A stretch of DNA of 64,000 bases from Rhodoglobus vestalii (GCF_006788895.1 NZ_VFRA01000001.1:1798001-1862000), one strand, 5' to 3'. Positions 35,615 through 45,247 are shown, counted from the first letter of the stretch. Notes: generated by a model from the sequence alone, not told the origin. Numbers and translations: made by a program.

Positions 35615-35932
35615 ATGGCTCGCCTACCCTTCTCCTCAACTCCCGTCGTTATTGCACTGTCGGGTGCCGCCCTTCTAATGCTTTCCGGGTGCACCACATC
35701 CGCCACCGACGCCGGGCCCTCGAGCACACCAATCGACGAATTCGCTTGGCAGCAAGAGCTGTTGCAAGAGCACGCTGACGAACTATGGAACCGAGTCGAG
35801 AGAGAGTTTCCGGATGCCACGCGACCCGAAGCCGAGTTCATCGAGTGGAGCACGATGGCCGTCTACGTCTGCATGGTGCAGTATCCAGAAAAGCCAGAAT
35901 TTCCCACCCGGGAAGCTGACCCCAAGCCGTAG
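35615..35932 (+). CDS. Small lipoprotein, unknown
   Basis: A 105-residue predicted lipoprotein: a hydrophobic signal ending in the lipobox LSGC (Cys about residue 26), then a helical acidic domain (QQELLQEHADELWNRVEREF). It ends soon after YVCMVQYPEKPEF. Such lipoproteins are often longer, so C-terminal truncation is possible. Not recognised. Confidence 0.55.
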   Translation: MARLPFSSTPVVIALSGAALLMLSGCTTSATDAGPSSTPIDEFAWQQELLQEHADELWNRVEREFPDATRPEAEFIEWSTMAVYVCMVQYPEKPEFPTREADPKP

Positions 35933-35960
35933 GCGACTGGGATCAGCCCTGGGCCTCGCG

Positions 35961-36424
35961 ATGCTCCCGACCATTGATCGTTGGAATGACTGTGGTCGTC
36001 TACCGTCAGACCTCGATCTCGCCGCTGTCGGCTCCCTCGCGTTGGGCGCCGGAGCGCTCGCGAGTTGGTTCTGGCTACGGTTTCTGATTCCAGCGAAGCG
36101 CCCGGAAGTGCTCGGGCTGGCAACAACCACCATGGTCACCGTCTTGGTCATTGCCGCGATTCCGCTTCAGATTTCGAGCGCGGGGCGTGGGACGAGAAGG
36201 GTCGAGCGTTCCGCGAAGCTTGCGAGATAACTGAGTGGGGAGCGCTTCTTCGTGGGATGCCGTTCTATCTACCCGCGCTATCGCAGGTCGTACTTGCGAT
36301 AGCCACCCCCCGCAGGATCGCCCTCTCCCCTCGCCGCTTGATCACAAGCCTGAAGATCGTGGTGGCGCTGCGGGTTGCGTATGTTCTGATCCTTCAGCCC
36401 TTCGCCACCTTCGGTTCGGCCTGA
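35961..36424 (+). pseudogene. Frameshifted membrane protein gene, unknown
   Basis: One frame from the ATG at 35961 encodes a membrane segment (LAAVGSLALGAGALASWFWL) and a second (TTTMVTVLVIAAIPLQI), then stops at 36230. From about 36185 a second frame carries AWDEKGRAFREACEITEWG, PFYLPALSQVVLAIATP and RLITSLKIVVALRVAYVLIL to a TGA at 36422-36424. The two halves look like one protein split by a frameshift. No family recognised. Confidence 0.45.
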
Positions 36425-36491
36425 CACAGCGAACGTTACTTAGGCGCTGAAAGAATCCAGCCTGTCGCGGTGACGGAGAGTGCGCACAAAC

Positions 36492-36531
36492 ACGGATGCC
36501 CGGGCCGACTCTCGTCGGCCCGGGCATCCGT
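36492..36531 (-). terminator. Very strong terminator of the peptide-binding protein gene
   Basis: An 18-bp perfect stem: ACGGATGCCCGGGCCGAC (36492-36509) with GTCGGCCCGGGCATCCGT (36514-36531) around a TCTC loop, 24 bases beyond the stop at 36555. Confidence 0.8.
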
Positions 36532-36554
36532 CGTGCTAGCTCACGACCAAGCAG

Positions 36555-38165
36555 TTAGCTTGTGGTGATCTGAAAGTACAGTGGAACAGAATCCCACCCG
36601 AACTCAACGTTCTCGACAGTGTCAGCCGAAACGCCGGTCGCGTTGGAGTACCACAGCGGAATGCTGGGGAGATCCTTGAGCAGAACTTCCTGTGCATCCT
36701 GGTAGAGCGCGGTTGCGTCTTCAACAGTCTGAGCAGCGGCACCCTCTTTGATGAGCCCATCAAACTCTGGGCTGGTGTAGCCCTCATAGTTCGAGCCGGC
36801 ACCGGTCTGGTAGAGCGGCGCGAGGAAGTTGTACAGCGACGGGTAGTCAGCCTGCCATCCGGCGCGAGTTGCACCGGTGAGGGTGCCCGCTACGCGGTCT
36901 TCGAGCGACGACTTGAAGTCGGGGTACGGCTTGCCCAGCGCGTTGATGCCCAAGGTGTTCTTGATGCTGTTCGCAACAGCGTCAACCCAACCCTGGTGCC
37001 CACCATCTGAGTTGTAAGCGATGTCGAAAGTTGCATCCCCAAACGGTGCGATGGCATCTGCTTCAGCCCACAGCTTCTGAGCCTCTTCGGGGTTGAACTC
37101 CAGCACGCCAGCACCCTCAAGCGAGCTTGAGTAGCCGTCAACAACGGGCGACGTGAAATCGGTTGCCGGTGTACGGGTTCCCTGGAAGATCACATCGGTA
37201 ACCTCAGCACGGTCGATCGACATGGAGATTGCTGCGCGGCGCAACTTGCCTTCCTCACCACTGAAGTGGTCGAGGTAGTAGGGGATGTTGAACGCCTGGA
37301 AGATGGCTGCCGGCTGGTTGATCGCACGGTCACCAAATTCGTCCTCGAAAATTCCGAAGGCGCTATCGGGCACAGCGTCAAGCACATCAAGGTTTCCGCC
37401 AAGAACATCAGCGTAAGCCGCATCCTGTGACGTGTAGAACTTGAAAGTGATTCCGCCGTTAGCGGGCGTGCGCACGCCCGCATAGTCGGGGTTTGTCACG
37501 AGAGCGATCTGCACATCGTGCTCCCACGCATCCTCGCCATCCATCATGTAAGGACCGTTACCGATGGGGTTCTCTCCGAACGCTTCCATGTCGTCGTAGG
37601 CGGCCGAAGGCAGCGGCATGTACGCCGTGTAACCGAGGCGTAGCGGCCAGTCAGCTTCAGGAGCGTTCAGAGCGACCTCGAAGGTAAGGTCGTCAATGAC
37701 GCTGAGCCCGGTGAGCTCTGCATCTGCGTCATAGCTAAAACCTTCGATGCTGTCGAAGAAGTAAGACGAGGCCTGAGCATTGCTGAAAGTCGCACCGTAG
37801 GTCCACGCATCGACGAAGGAGCTGGCGGTTACTTCTTCACCATTAGTGAAAGTCCAACCATCGTTGAGGATTACGGTCCAGTTCTGGCCGTCCTCAGATT
37901 CGATCGATTCGGCGACATCATTTTGGATGCTGCCATCTGCTTCGTACGACACCAGACCGGCGTAGATCGATGTCAGGATCTTCCCGCCACCAACCTCGGT
38001 AGTTCCGGTAGAGATGAGCGGGCCCAGGGGCTCGCTTCCGTTTGTGGTGATGATCTGGTTGGTGTCGCCCGAGTCTTCGCCGCTGCTGGTTGAGCAGCCG
38101 GCGAGAGTGAGCGCGACAACCGACACCAGCGCCACGGCGCTAATCCCGAAACGTGCTGCCTTCAT
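36555..38165 (-). CDS. Oligopeptide-type ABC transporter substrate-binding lipoprotein
   Basis: A 536-residue OppA/DppA-like protein. The lipobox LAGC (Cys about 24) follows a signal peptide. The SBP family 5 pattern is visible in LISTGTTEVGGGKILTSIYAGLV, of which TSIYAGLV is typical, and in NDGWTFTNGEEVTASSFVDAW, FEVALNAPEADWPL and LPSIPLWY. AGGAGG is a near-perfect Shine-Dalgarno. No permease or ATPase genes are adjacent, so it either feeds a transporter encoded elsewhere or is an orphan sensor. It is divergent from two peptidase genes, which fits peptide uptake. Confidence 0.92.
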   Translation of the reverse strand: MKAARFGISAVALVSVVALTLAGCSTSSGEDSGDTNQIITTNGSEPLGPLISTGTTEVGGGKILTSIYAGLVSYEADGSIQNDVAESIESEDGQNWTVILNDGWTFTNGEEVTASSFVDAWTYGATFSNAQASSYFFDSIEGFSYDADAELTGLSVIDDLTFEVALNAPEADWPLRLGYTAYMPLPSAAYDDMEAFGENPIGNGPYMMDGEDAWEHDVQIALVTNPDYAGVRTPANGGITFKFYTSQDAAYADVLGGNLDVLDAVPDSAFGIFEDEFGDRAINQPAAIFQAFNIPYYLDHFSGEEGKLRRAAISMSIDRAEVTDVIFQGTRTPATDFTSPVVDGYSSSLEGAGVLEFNPEEAQKLWAEADAIAPFGDATFDIAYNSDGGHQGWVDAVANSIKNTLGINALGKPYPDFKSSLEDRVAGTLTGATRAGWQADYPSLYNFLAPLYQTGAGSNYEGYTSPEFDGLIKEGAAAQTVEDATALYQDAQEVLLKDLPSIPLWYSNATGVSADTVENVEFGWDSVPLYFQITTS

Positions 38166-38316
38166 GATTCCTCCTGTGCAATGAGCGCCATCGGTGCAGG
38201 CATCTTGCTGCGGCGGGCGTGGGAATTACTCTAGGGTTCACAATCTGATCCCTAAACCAAACTTCGAAAATGTTATCTTGTTGTTAGGCATCAACTCCGC
38301 ATTGCCTTACAAACAA

Positions 38317-38344
38317 TTTACACAACCGACACATGACCTATCAT
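38317..38344 (+). promoter_or_regulatory. Candidate promoter of the peptidase operon
   Basis: TTTACA (38317-38322) and TATCAT (38339-38344) are separated by 16 bases. The predicted start of transcription is near 38351, about 67 bases before the M24 peptidase ATG. The surrounding 38166-38417 region is AT-rich for this genome and must also hold the divergent promoter for the binding protein. Confidence 0.45.
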
Positions 38345-38417
38345 TTACTCAGGTGAACGCCGCAAGGTTTCCCCTGACGGCACCACGCCCGACCAAGCCA
38401 AGAAAGAAGTTGAGACG

Positions 38418-39578
38418 ATGACGAGCGCGCCAATTCTCATGTATTCGAGCACCATGTCTGCAGACATGCGACACGTGATCACCCACGAGGTTCACGACCC
38501 GTTCCTCTACATCGAAATTGACAGCAAACGGTACACGGCAATTAAGTCGCTGGAGGCCGCACGAATGTCAGACGTCGACAACATGACAGTGTTCCCCCTG
38601 GAAGTGCTCGGGTTCGATGACTTGCGTGCCGCCGGCCAGAGCCCCGCCCTCGCCGAACTCAACACCCTTGTCGAGGCCTGCCGCCGCACCGGGGTGAGCA
38701 GCGCCATCGTGCCCTCCGACTTCCCCCTCGGTGTTGCGGATCATCTTCGGGCCCATGGAATCGAACTCACCGTCGACAACAATGTCTTCGAAATGCGCCG
38801 TCGTGTGAAGTCACCAGCCGAGCTCGCCGGCATCCGTCGTGCACAAATCGCGGCCGAGGCTGGCGTCGCGCACGTTGCGGCCAACCTGGAACGGGCCGAG
38901 ATCGCCGAGGATGGCGGACTTCTCGTCGACGGTAAACCTCTCACGTGCGAAGACCTGAAGACGGGCATCCGCGCAGCCTTCTTGCGCAACGGCTGCGAAG
39001 ACGCTGGTCTGATCGTGGCGCATGGCGAGCAAACCTGCATTGGCCACCATGCGGGCTCGGGCCAAATCTTTGAGGGCGAGCCCGTCACCGTCGACATCTG
39101 CCCCCGCGACACCGAGTCGGGCGGCAACTCAGACATGACCCGCACCTTCGTGAAGGGTGAGGTCAACGAAGAGCTCGCCACCTACTGGCGCATCGTCAAA
39201 GAATCATTCGACAACACGCTCGCCGCGATTCGCCCCGGACTTCCCGTGGCCGAGCTGCACCGCATTTCTTGCGAGCCCATCAGCAATGCCGGCTACCCCA
39301 CCCAGCTCACTAAGAAGCCGGGCGAAGTGCTCACCGAGGGCTACTTCCACAGCCTCGGCCACGGCATCGGACTCGAAGTTCACGAAGCGCCCGGACTGAG
39401 CCAGAATGACGCCGTTCTTGTCGCCGGTGACGTCATCGCGATCGAGCCCGGCTGCTACCGCCAAGGCTTCGGCGGCGTGCGCCTTGAAGACATTGTGCTT
39501 GTCACCGAAACCGGCGCCGAACGCATCACCGACTACCCGTACGAGCTCACCCCGGTAACAATCTCGCGAGGAGTGTAG
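38418..39578 (+). CDS. M24-family Xaa-Pro-type peptidase
   Basis: 386 residues with the pita-bread metallopeptidase ligands in order: VDICPRD (Asp), NSDMTRTF (Asp), YFHSLGHGIGLEVHE (His), AIEPGCYR (Glu) and VRLEDIV (Glu). The N-terminal half is a creatinase-like domain. Shine-Dalgarno is weak (GTTGAGACG). First gene of an apparent operon with the M20 peptidase, Lrp regulator and aminotransferase; stop and next start are two bases apart. Expected to release residues ahead of proline or to act on a related amide. Confidence 0.9.
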   Translation: MTSAPILMYSSTMSADMRHVITHEVHDPFLYIEIDSKRYTAIKSLEAARMSDVDNMTVFPLEVLGFDDLRAAGQSPALAELNTLVEACRRTGVSSAIVPSDFPLGVADHLRAHGIELTVDNNVFEMRRRVKSPAELAGIRRAQIAAEAGVAHVAANLERAEIAEDGGLLVDGKPLTCEDLKTGIRAAFLRNGCEDAGLIVAHGEQTCIGHHAGSGQIFEGEPVTVDICPRDTESGGNSDMTRTFVKGEVNEELATYWRIVKESFDNTLAAIRPGLPVAELHRISCEPISNAGYPTQLTKKPGEVLTEGYFHSLGHGIGLEVHEAPGLSQNDAVLVAGDVIAIEPGCYRQGFGGVRLEDIVLVTETGAERITDYPYELTPVTISRGV

Positions 39579-39580
39579 TC

Positions 39581-40930
39581 GTGCGCGACCCCCGTATTGA
39601 TGCAGCTCGTGAGCGGAGCATCCACGAGTGGCAAGAATTCTGTCGCTTTCCCTCAGTAGCAGGCGACCTTGACGCAATCAATGCTGCTGCTGACTGGTTA
39701 GAGCAAAAACTCCGCGCGCTCAGCGATCGTATTGAGCGCATCGAGATTCCCGAATACGGGCCGGTCGTCGTCGCCTACTTCCCCGGAATCAGCACCACAA
39801 CGCTGATGCTCTACAACCACTACGACGTGCAGCCGGCGGGAGAACTGGATCGCTGGGAGTCGGGCCCCTTCGACTCCCAGATTCGCGATGGGGCCATGTA
39901 TGCCCGCGGTGCCTGCGACGACAAGGCGGATGTCACGAGCCGCCTGCGCGCGCTCGAACTGTTTATCGAAGACCATCCCGAGGGCCTGCCGTACAGCATC
40001 ATTTATCTCGCCGACCCCTGTGAAGAGATCGGCAGCCCCGGCCTCGAAACCGTGCTGCGCGAAAACTCGGAGCGTCTCAGCTCGGACGCCGTGCTGTGGG
40101 AAAGTTACCTGCGTGAAGACGATGGCCGGCCGGCCGTGGGTTTCGGATGCCGTGGCGGCATGGAGATTAGTCTCAGCCTGAACATTCTGGCTTCCAATCA
40201 GCACCCCTCGTATTCGCAGATTCTGCGCTCCGCACCGCTCGAGTTGATGCGTGCCATCACGTCCCTTGTTGATGAGGATGGGCTGATTTTGGTTCCGGGG
40301 TTCACCGAGTCGGCACTGCGGCCGGATGCGGCGGCGAAGGCGCGCACGCAAGAGTTGTCACTTCCGGGTGACGCGATTAGCCTCCCGGGGATTAGTCCCC
40401 TACAGAATTTTTCAGAAGAGGAGTTGAAGGAGCGTTTCATCTTCACGCCCTCGATGAGCCTGTCGGGTTTCGATCTCGATCCGAGTGTGCGCCAGAGCAT
40501 CCCCGCGAGCGGTTCCGCGCGCGTGCGATTCGGGTTGGTTCCGGGCATGGATCCGCACGCCTGCTTCGACTCCGTCAAATCATTTCTCAGCACCACAGCG
40601 CCCGATATTGATGTCGAACTCATCCGCACCATGCAACCCGCATTCTCGCCCGTTGACACACCCTTCGCAGTGTCGGTTCTTGAGGCTGCGGCGAACACCT
40701 TCGAGGCAAAGCCTGTCATCTACGATGTGATGACTGGTTCCGGCCCCGGAGCGTTCTTTCTTGAACACCTGGGGGCACCCCTGATCTCACCCACCGGAAC
40801 TCTACGACCGGAGGGAAACATGCACGGCTACAACGAACACGGTTACCTCGAGGACTACCTCACCCACATCCAGTTCACGTTCGATCTGCTCAACAACCTT
40901 GAAGCACACGAGTTTGCGAACAATGACTGA
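39581..40930 (+). CDS. M20-family metallo-dipeptidase
   Basis: 449 residues. Metal-ligand motifs: LMLYNHYDVQPAG (His/Asp), YARGACDDKADV (bridging Asp), PCEEIGSPG (catalytic Glu-Glu) and PEGNMHGYNEHGYLED near the C-terminus (His). A dimerisation lid lies between. It overlaps the Lrp gene by 8 bases. It likely finishes hydrolysis of small peptides liberated or imported by the neighbouring proteins. Confidence 0.9.
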   Translation: MRDPRIDAARERSIHEWQEFCRFPSVAGDLDAINAAADWLEQKLRALSDRIERIEIPEYGPVVVAYFPGISTTTLMLYNHYDVQPAGELDRWESGPFDSQIRDGAMYARGACDDKADVTSRLRALELFIEDHPEGLPYSIIYLADPCEEIGSPGLETVLRENSERLSSDAVLWESYLREDDGRPAVGFGCRGGMEISLSLNILASNQHPSYSQILRSAPLELMRAITSLVDEDGLILVPGFTESALRPDAAAKARTQELSLPGDAISLPGISPLQNFSEEELKERFIFTPSMSLSGFDLDPSVRQSIPASGSARVRFGLVPGMDPHACFDSVKSFLSTTAPDIDVELIRTMQPAFSPVDTPFAVSVLEAAANTFEAKPVIYDVMTGSGPGAFFLEHLGAPLISPTGTLRPEGNMHGYNEHGYLEDYLTHIQFTFDLLNNLEAHEFANND

Positions 40931-41462
40931 TTCGGCGGCGGCGGATGACGCTACGACGATCCTCGATCTGCTCGTGCCGAGCACTCCAACAGTCGAGCTG
41001 GACAACATTGATCTGCAGCTGATCCGCCACTTACACGAAGATTCAAGCATTTCGCTTCGTAGCCTTGGGGCGCTGGTTGGAATGTCAGCCCCGAGTGTCG
41101 GCGAACGCGTTGCACGTCTCGAACGCACGGGGGTGATTCGGCGCCGCAGCATTGAGATGGACTGGTCTGCCATGGGTCGACCGATGCTCGTGGTGATTCC
41201 CATCAAGATCACTTCTGATGCCAAAATGCTCACCGTGATTGAGGCGCTGCAGTCGATTTCCTCACTCACCGAAATTCTGATTCTTAGCGGCACGTACGAC
41301 ATGATGGCGCGGTTCCGGCTGAAAGATCACGCTGAGCTGCAGACGCTGCTCCTCGAAAAGTTGGGCGCCGTTCCTGGCCTTCAGCGTGTGGAAGCAATGA
41401 TCAGCCTCGGCCGCGTCGATGACACTTCACCGCTCAGCCACATCCTGGGCATTGACGACTAA
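40923..41462 (+). CDS. Lrp/AsnC-family transcriptional regulator
   Basis: About 179 residues from the ATG at 40923. Helix-turn-helix: IDLQLIRHLHEDSSISLRSLGALVGMSAPSVGERVARLERTGVI, core LVGMSAPSVGERVARLE. The C-terminal RAM domain is around LTEILILSGTYDMMARFRLKDH. An in-frame start 8 codons upstream is less likely because the ATG lies at a coupled junction. Probably regulates this peptide/amino acid operon in response to an amino acid. Confidence 0.9.
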   Translation: MTDSAAADDATTILDLLVPSTPTVELDNIDLQLIRHLHEDSSISLRSLGALVGMSAPSVGERVARLERTGVIRRRSIEMDWSAMGRPMLVVIPIKITSDAKMLTVIEALQSISSLTEILILSGTYDMMARFRLKDHAELQTLLLEKLGAVPGLQRVEAMISLGRVDDTSPLSHILGIDD

Positions 41463-41485
41463 CCACACCAACAGAAAGTAGTACC

Positions 41486-42682
41486 GTGCGCATCGACGAT
41501 TCGTGGCGAGACCTCGTAGCACCCGACTTTTCTCTCTACGCGGGCCTTGACCCCGAACGTCGGATCATGATGATGGGCGCGGATCCGTTCGCCCCCGACA
41601 AGTGCCTCCCGGATCACGTGATCGCTGCCACGAAGCAGGCTCTCGATGACGGCAAAACTCACTACTCGCTCGACAACGGCTATGCGGAGCCGCGTCTGAA
41701 GACGGCACTCGTCAATAAACTGCGCGACTTCAATGGGATGGAGATTGATCCCGAAACGGAGTTGATGGTTGGCCCCAGCTCGGCGTTCACACTTTTTCTC
41801 TCAATTCGCATCTGCATCCGCCCCGGTCAGGGCGACGAGGTGCTTGTCACGAGCCCCGGCTTTGCCGAAAACATCAACGACATCCACCAGATGGGTGCGG
41901 TGTGCGTGCAGGTGCCCACGTACGAAGAAGACGGCTTTAAGTTGCGGATGGATGAATTCCGCTCGCGCATCACCGAACGCACTCGTGCCATCGTGATCAC
42001 GAACCCCAATAACCCGACCACCACGGTGTACACGCGCGAGAACCTATTGGAGCTCGCGGCGCTTGCTGAGGAATTCGACCTCGGCGTGATCGTTGATCAG
42101 GACTTCGAACGTCAGGTGTACGACGGGGCTGAGTTCGTGAACTTTGCCACCCTGCCCGGTATGCGTGAGCGAACCCTCACCGTGTTCGGTACGTCAAAAG
42201 ACTTGGGGCTCACGGGCTTCCGCGTGGGCTACCTTGTGGCGCCAGCCGAGATAATGCCGCTGCTCAAGATCGCGACCTTCAACTATGTGGGCCCCACCAA
42301 CACTTTCGCTCAGTACGGTGTTGCGGCTGCCTATGAAAACCCGGCCTACACCGACGAGTGGTTCACAATTTACGACCAGCGCCGTCACGCTATCTTCGAC
42401 GTCCTGAAGGACATTCCCGGGGTTGGTGCTCTGATGCCAGAGGGCGGTTTCTACCACTGGGTCAACATTTCCGAGCTCGGAACGTCGTTGGAGGTCGTCA
42501 AGCACCTCGTCACAACCCAGCAGCTCGGGGTTTCTCCCGGAACCTGGTTTGGTGACTCCGGCGAAGGCTACGTTCGGGTGATGTACGGCTCAAACGGTCG
42601 CGACGAAGTCTTCCAGGAGGGTGTTTCGCGCCTTGCTTCTGGGTTGCTTGAGCTTGCCAAGAGCAAGGGTCTCGTCGCTTAA
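41486..42682 (+). CDS. Class I/II PLP-dependent aminotransferase
   Basis: 398 residues, fold-type I. Motifs: SLDNGYAEPRLKTALVNKL, ITNPNNPTTTVYTREN, VIVDQDFERQVYDG, and FGTSKDLGLTGFRVGY with the Schiff-base Lys. GTG start after GAAAG. Follows the Lrp gene by 23 bases on the same strand and would remove the amino group from an amino acid released by the peptidases. Substrate unknown. Confidence 0.9.
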   Translation: MRIDDSWRDLVAPDFSLYAGLDPERRIMMMGADPFAPDKCLPDHVIAATKQALDDGKTHYSLDNGYAEPRLKTALVNKLRDFNGMEIDPETELMVGPSSAFTLFLSIRICIRPGQGDEVLVTSPGFAENINDIHQMGAVCVQVPTYEEDGFKLRMDEFRSRITERTRAIVITNPNNPTTTVYTRENLLELAALAEEFDLGVIVDQDFERQVYDGAEFVNFATLPGMRERTLTVFGTSKDLGLTGFRVGYLVAPAEIMPLLKIATFNYVGPTNTFAQYGVAAAYENPAYTDEWFTIYDQRRHAIFDVLKDIPGVGALMPEGGFYHWVNISELGTSLEVVKHLVTTQQLGVSPGTWFGDSGEGYVRVMYGSNGRDEVFQEGVSRLASGLLELAKSKGLVA

Positions 42683-42717
42683 TCGGCCACTGGTTGTAGT
42701 TCCCAGGGTTAGCCGCG

Positions 42718-44139
42718 CTACCGGCCGGCAACCCTGTTGGCGAAACGGGCAATTTTGCTCGTGTGCGCCAGATCGGGTGTGTTTTCGCGCCGGTCTGCCT
42801 CGCGATAGAGGGTGTACATGGCGTGCACGCCAAGCCACCGCAATGGTTCGGGCTCCCAGGGGCGAACACGGCGTCCAACCCAGGGCAGACGGGTGAGTTC
42901 GGTGTCACGGCGCAGCACGAGATCTGCGAGGGTGCGTCCAGCAAGATTGGTGGTTGTCAGACCGCTGCCGACGTAGCCGCCAGCGGTTCCCAGCCCGGTT
43001 TCGTGATCGAGGTCGACCGTCGCACACCAATCGCGCGGAACTCCGAGAACGCCGCACCAGGCTTGCGCGATAGGAACGTTAGCGGCAGCCGGAAACATGT
43101 CGTGCAGGAGTGTAGTGAGGGCGTTGATCGTCCAGTCCTGTGTTTCGCCATTCACATCTGTGCGGGATCCGAAACGATAAGGGATACCGCGACCACCGAG
43201 CGCGATGCGGTTGTCGACTGTTCGCTGCGCATACATGTAGGCGTGCGCACCATCACCCAATACTTCTGCACCAGACCATCCGATCTCTGCCATCACCGAG
43301 TCCGGCAGCGGATCGGTGACGATCATCGAAGAGTTCATCGGCAGCCAGCCCCGGCGCTGACCCTTGATTCCCGCCGTGAAGCCCTCAAGGCACCGCAACA
43401 CAATCGGGGCTCTCACCACCCCACGGTCGGTGCGCGCCAGCCCGGACTCGATCGCCTCAACCGTGGTCTGCTCGTAAATCACAACCCCCAGCCGTTCCAC
43501 CGCCGCGGCAAGACCCTGCACGAGTTTCGCCGGCTGCACCCGAGCGCAATCGGGGCTGAAAATCCCCGCCATGGCTCCGTCGACAACGACCCGGCTATTG
43601 AGCTCGGCTAGCGTCAGGGGCACCACATCCTCATCCGTCGCGCCCCACAATTTTTCGTACTCAATCGTTTCCTGCAGACGTTCAACCTGGGCCCGATTGC
43701 GCGCGACGTGCAGGAGGCCGTCCTTAGCAATGTCGGCGTCGATCCCTTCCGCATCAGCGACCGCAATCACTTCGTCAACCGCCCCGCGCATCGCCGCCAA
43801 TAAATCGACAACACCCTGATGACCGTGAGTCTTGGCATACAGAGCACGGGATCCGGCAAGTTCGGCAGACAGCCACCCGCCATTTCGACCAGACGCACCG
43901 AACCCCGCAAACTCGCGCTCAAGCATCACGATACGAAGGTCGGGCTGCGCACGTTTGAGATAGTAGGCCGCCCACAGCCCGGTTAAACCCGCCCCGACAA
44001 TACAGACGTCAGCATCCCGATCGCCGGGAAGCGGCGCCCGGTATTTCGGCAACGCGGTGCTCGTGTACCAATACGACACTCCGCCATTGGGCACACCGCT
44101 ATTGCCGCGTGGGGTGAGGTCTTTCATCACATCTGCCAT
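42718..44139 (-). CDS. FAD-dependent amine/amino acid oxidase-like protein (DAO fold)
   Basis: 473 residues with VCIVGAGLTGLWAAYYLKRA (FAD Rossmann) near residue 45, EREFAGFGASGRNGGWLSAE, and the terminal TAGGYVGSGLTTTNLAGRTLADL. The overall pattern is close to gamma-glutamylputrescine oxidase (PuuB) relatives. The start may be the ATG at 44139 or at 44124. Convergent with the aminotransferase and 27 bases downstream of the serine hydrolase; likely in the same catabolic unit. Confidence 0.85.
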   Translation of the reverse strand: MADVMKDLTPRGNSGVPNGGVSYWYTSTALPKYRAPLPGDRDADVCIVGAGLTGLWAAYYLKRAQPDLRIVMLEREFAGFGASGRNGGWLSAELAGSRALYAKTHGHQGVVDLLAAMRGAVDEVIAVADAEGIDADIAKDGLLHVARNRAQVERLQETIEYEKLWGATDEDVVPLTLAELNSRVVVDGAMAGIFSPDCARVQPAKLVQGLAAAVERLGVVIYEQTTVEAIESGLARTDRGVVRAPIVLRCLEGFTAGIKGQRRGWLPMNSSMIVTDPLPDSVMAEIGWSGAEVLGDGAHAYMYAQRTVDNRIALGGRGIPYRFGSRTDVNGETQDWTINALTTLLHDMFPAAANVPIAQAWCGVLGVPRDWCATVDLDHETGLGTAGGYVGSGLTTTNLAGRTLADLVLRRDTELTRLPWVGRRVRPWEPEPLRWLGVHAMYTLYREADRRENTPDLAHTSKIARFANRVAGR

Positions 44140-44166
44140 GAACCGGGCTCATTTCTTGAAGGTGCT

Positions 44167-45177
44167 TTAGCCACCAAGCAGTTCGTCAATCTCGCGGATG
44201 ACCGGCCAGGCGCACTCTTCAGAGTTGGAGAGCACCACAACGTCGAGGTCGGCCTCAAGGTAGTGGCGCACGATTCCGGATGAGCCAAGCCCGACACCAT
44301 CGGCAAAATAGCTGCGCACGCTGCCATCTTCGTTCATGTCGAACTCGAGCCCGAAACCGTACCAGGTCTCTTCGTCGTACTGCACCTGTGGGGTGAGAAA
44401 CTCTTGGGTATATTCGGCATTGAGCAGTTCGCCGTTGCGAACCGCCTGGATAAAGCGCACCAGATCGGCTGCAGTGACCTGGGCTCCGCCGTCGGGCAGG
44501 CCAATGGGCGGGGCGCTATAGATATTGGAAACCCAGCGACCATTAATGAAGTCCCACCCCTCGGCAACCCGCGGTGCGGCATCCCGACGGTCATAAAAAC
44601 CGGAATCGATCATGCCGGCCGGCGTAAAAACCTCGTCAAAAATGTACTGGCGGTACTTCTCTTCGGTGACCTTCTCCAGCGCGAGACCCGCCAAAACGTA
44701 ACCAGCGTTGCTGTACACACACTCGACCCCGGGGGCAGCGATGGCTTCCTTGTTGATGAACGTCGGCAGCTGGTCGGCAGGTTCCATGATGGTGTAGGTC
44801 GGGAACTCTGACCACAGTTCGGCGTAGCTTTCGCCCTCTTCTTCATCCACGTCATCCGCAATACCACTCGTGTGCGTAAGCACGTGCAGAAGGGTCACGG
44901 CCGGGTCGATCTCAGAATCGGCAAGATCAACGTAGTGATGAATGGATGTCTCGAGGTCAAGTTCACCCTTCGACACCTGCTGCAGCACAGCGACACTCGT
45001 GAACAGCTTGGTGATGGAACTCGAATCGAAGCGGGTGTCTGCCGTGTTCGGCACATCCCAACGCTGGCTCGCCTTGCCCAGCACTGCCTCAAAGATCGTG
45101 GTATTGCCGCGTTTGATCAGCACAACGCCAGAAAAGTCATTCTGCTCAAGAAATTCGTCGAGCCCAGAGGTGTCCAT
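44167..45177 (-). CDS. Serine hydrolase of the beta-lactamase/DD-peptidase fold
   Basis: 336 residues. Active-site SxxK is in RFDSSSITKLF near residue 55; the YxN motif is in ECVYSNAGYVLAGLAL near 152; a terminal GLGSSGIVRH stands where KTG usually lies. No signal peptide is visible, so it is probably cytoplasmic, which argues against a resistance lactamase and for an esterase or D-aminopeptidase-like role. Shares the minus strand with the flavin oxidase. Confidence 0.85.
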   Translation of the reverse strand: MDTSGLDEFLEQNDFSGVVLIKRGNTTIFEAVLGKASQRWDVPNTADTRFDSSSITKLFTSVAVLQQVSKGELDLETSIHHYVDLADSEIDPAVTLLHVLTHTSGIADDVDEEEGESYAELWSEFPTYTIMEPADQLPTFINKEAIAAPGVECVYSNAGYVLAGLALEKVTEEKYRQYIFDEVFTPAGMIDSGFYDRRDAAPRVAEGWDFINGRWVSNIYSAPPIGLPDGGAQVTAADLVRFIQAVRNGELLNAEYTQEFLTPQVQYDEETWYGFGLEFDMNEDGSVRSYFADGVGLGSSGIVRHYLEADLDVVVLSNSEECAWPVIREIDELLGG

Positions 45178-45247
45178 AGTGCAGCCTACCGAGAACTGCT
45201 CGGGCTTTTGCGGAATATCTATTGACCGTTAACAGTTTCACGAAGTC

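Noticed and set aside
38418..42682. Ectoine degradation (doe/eut) operon, suggested by M24 hydrolase, Lrp regulator and aminotransferase
   Set aside because: The deacetylase here is M20, not AstE-like; the aminotransferase is class I/II, not class III; no semialdehyde dehydrogenase is present.
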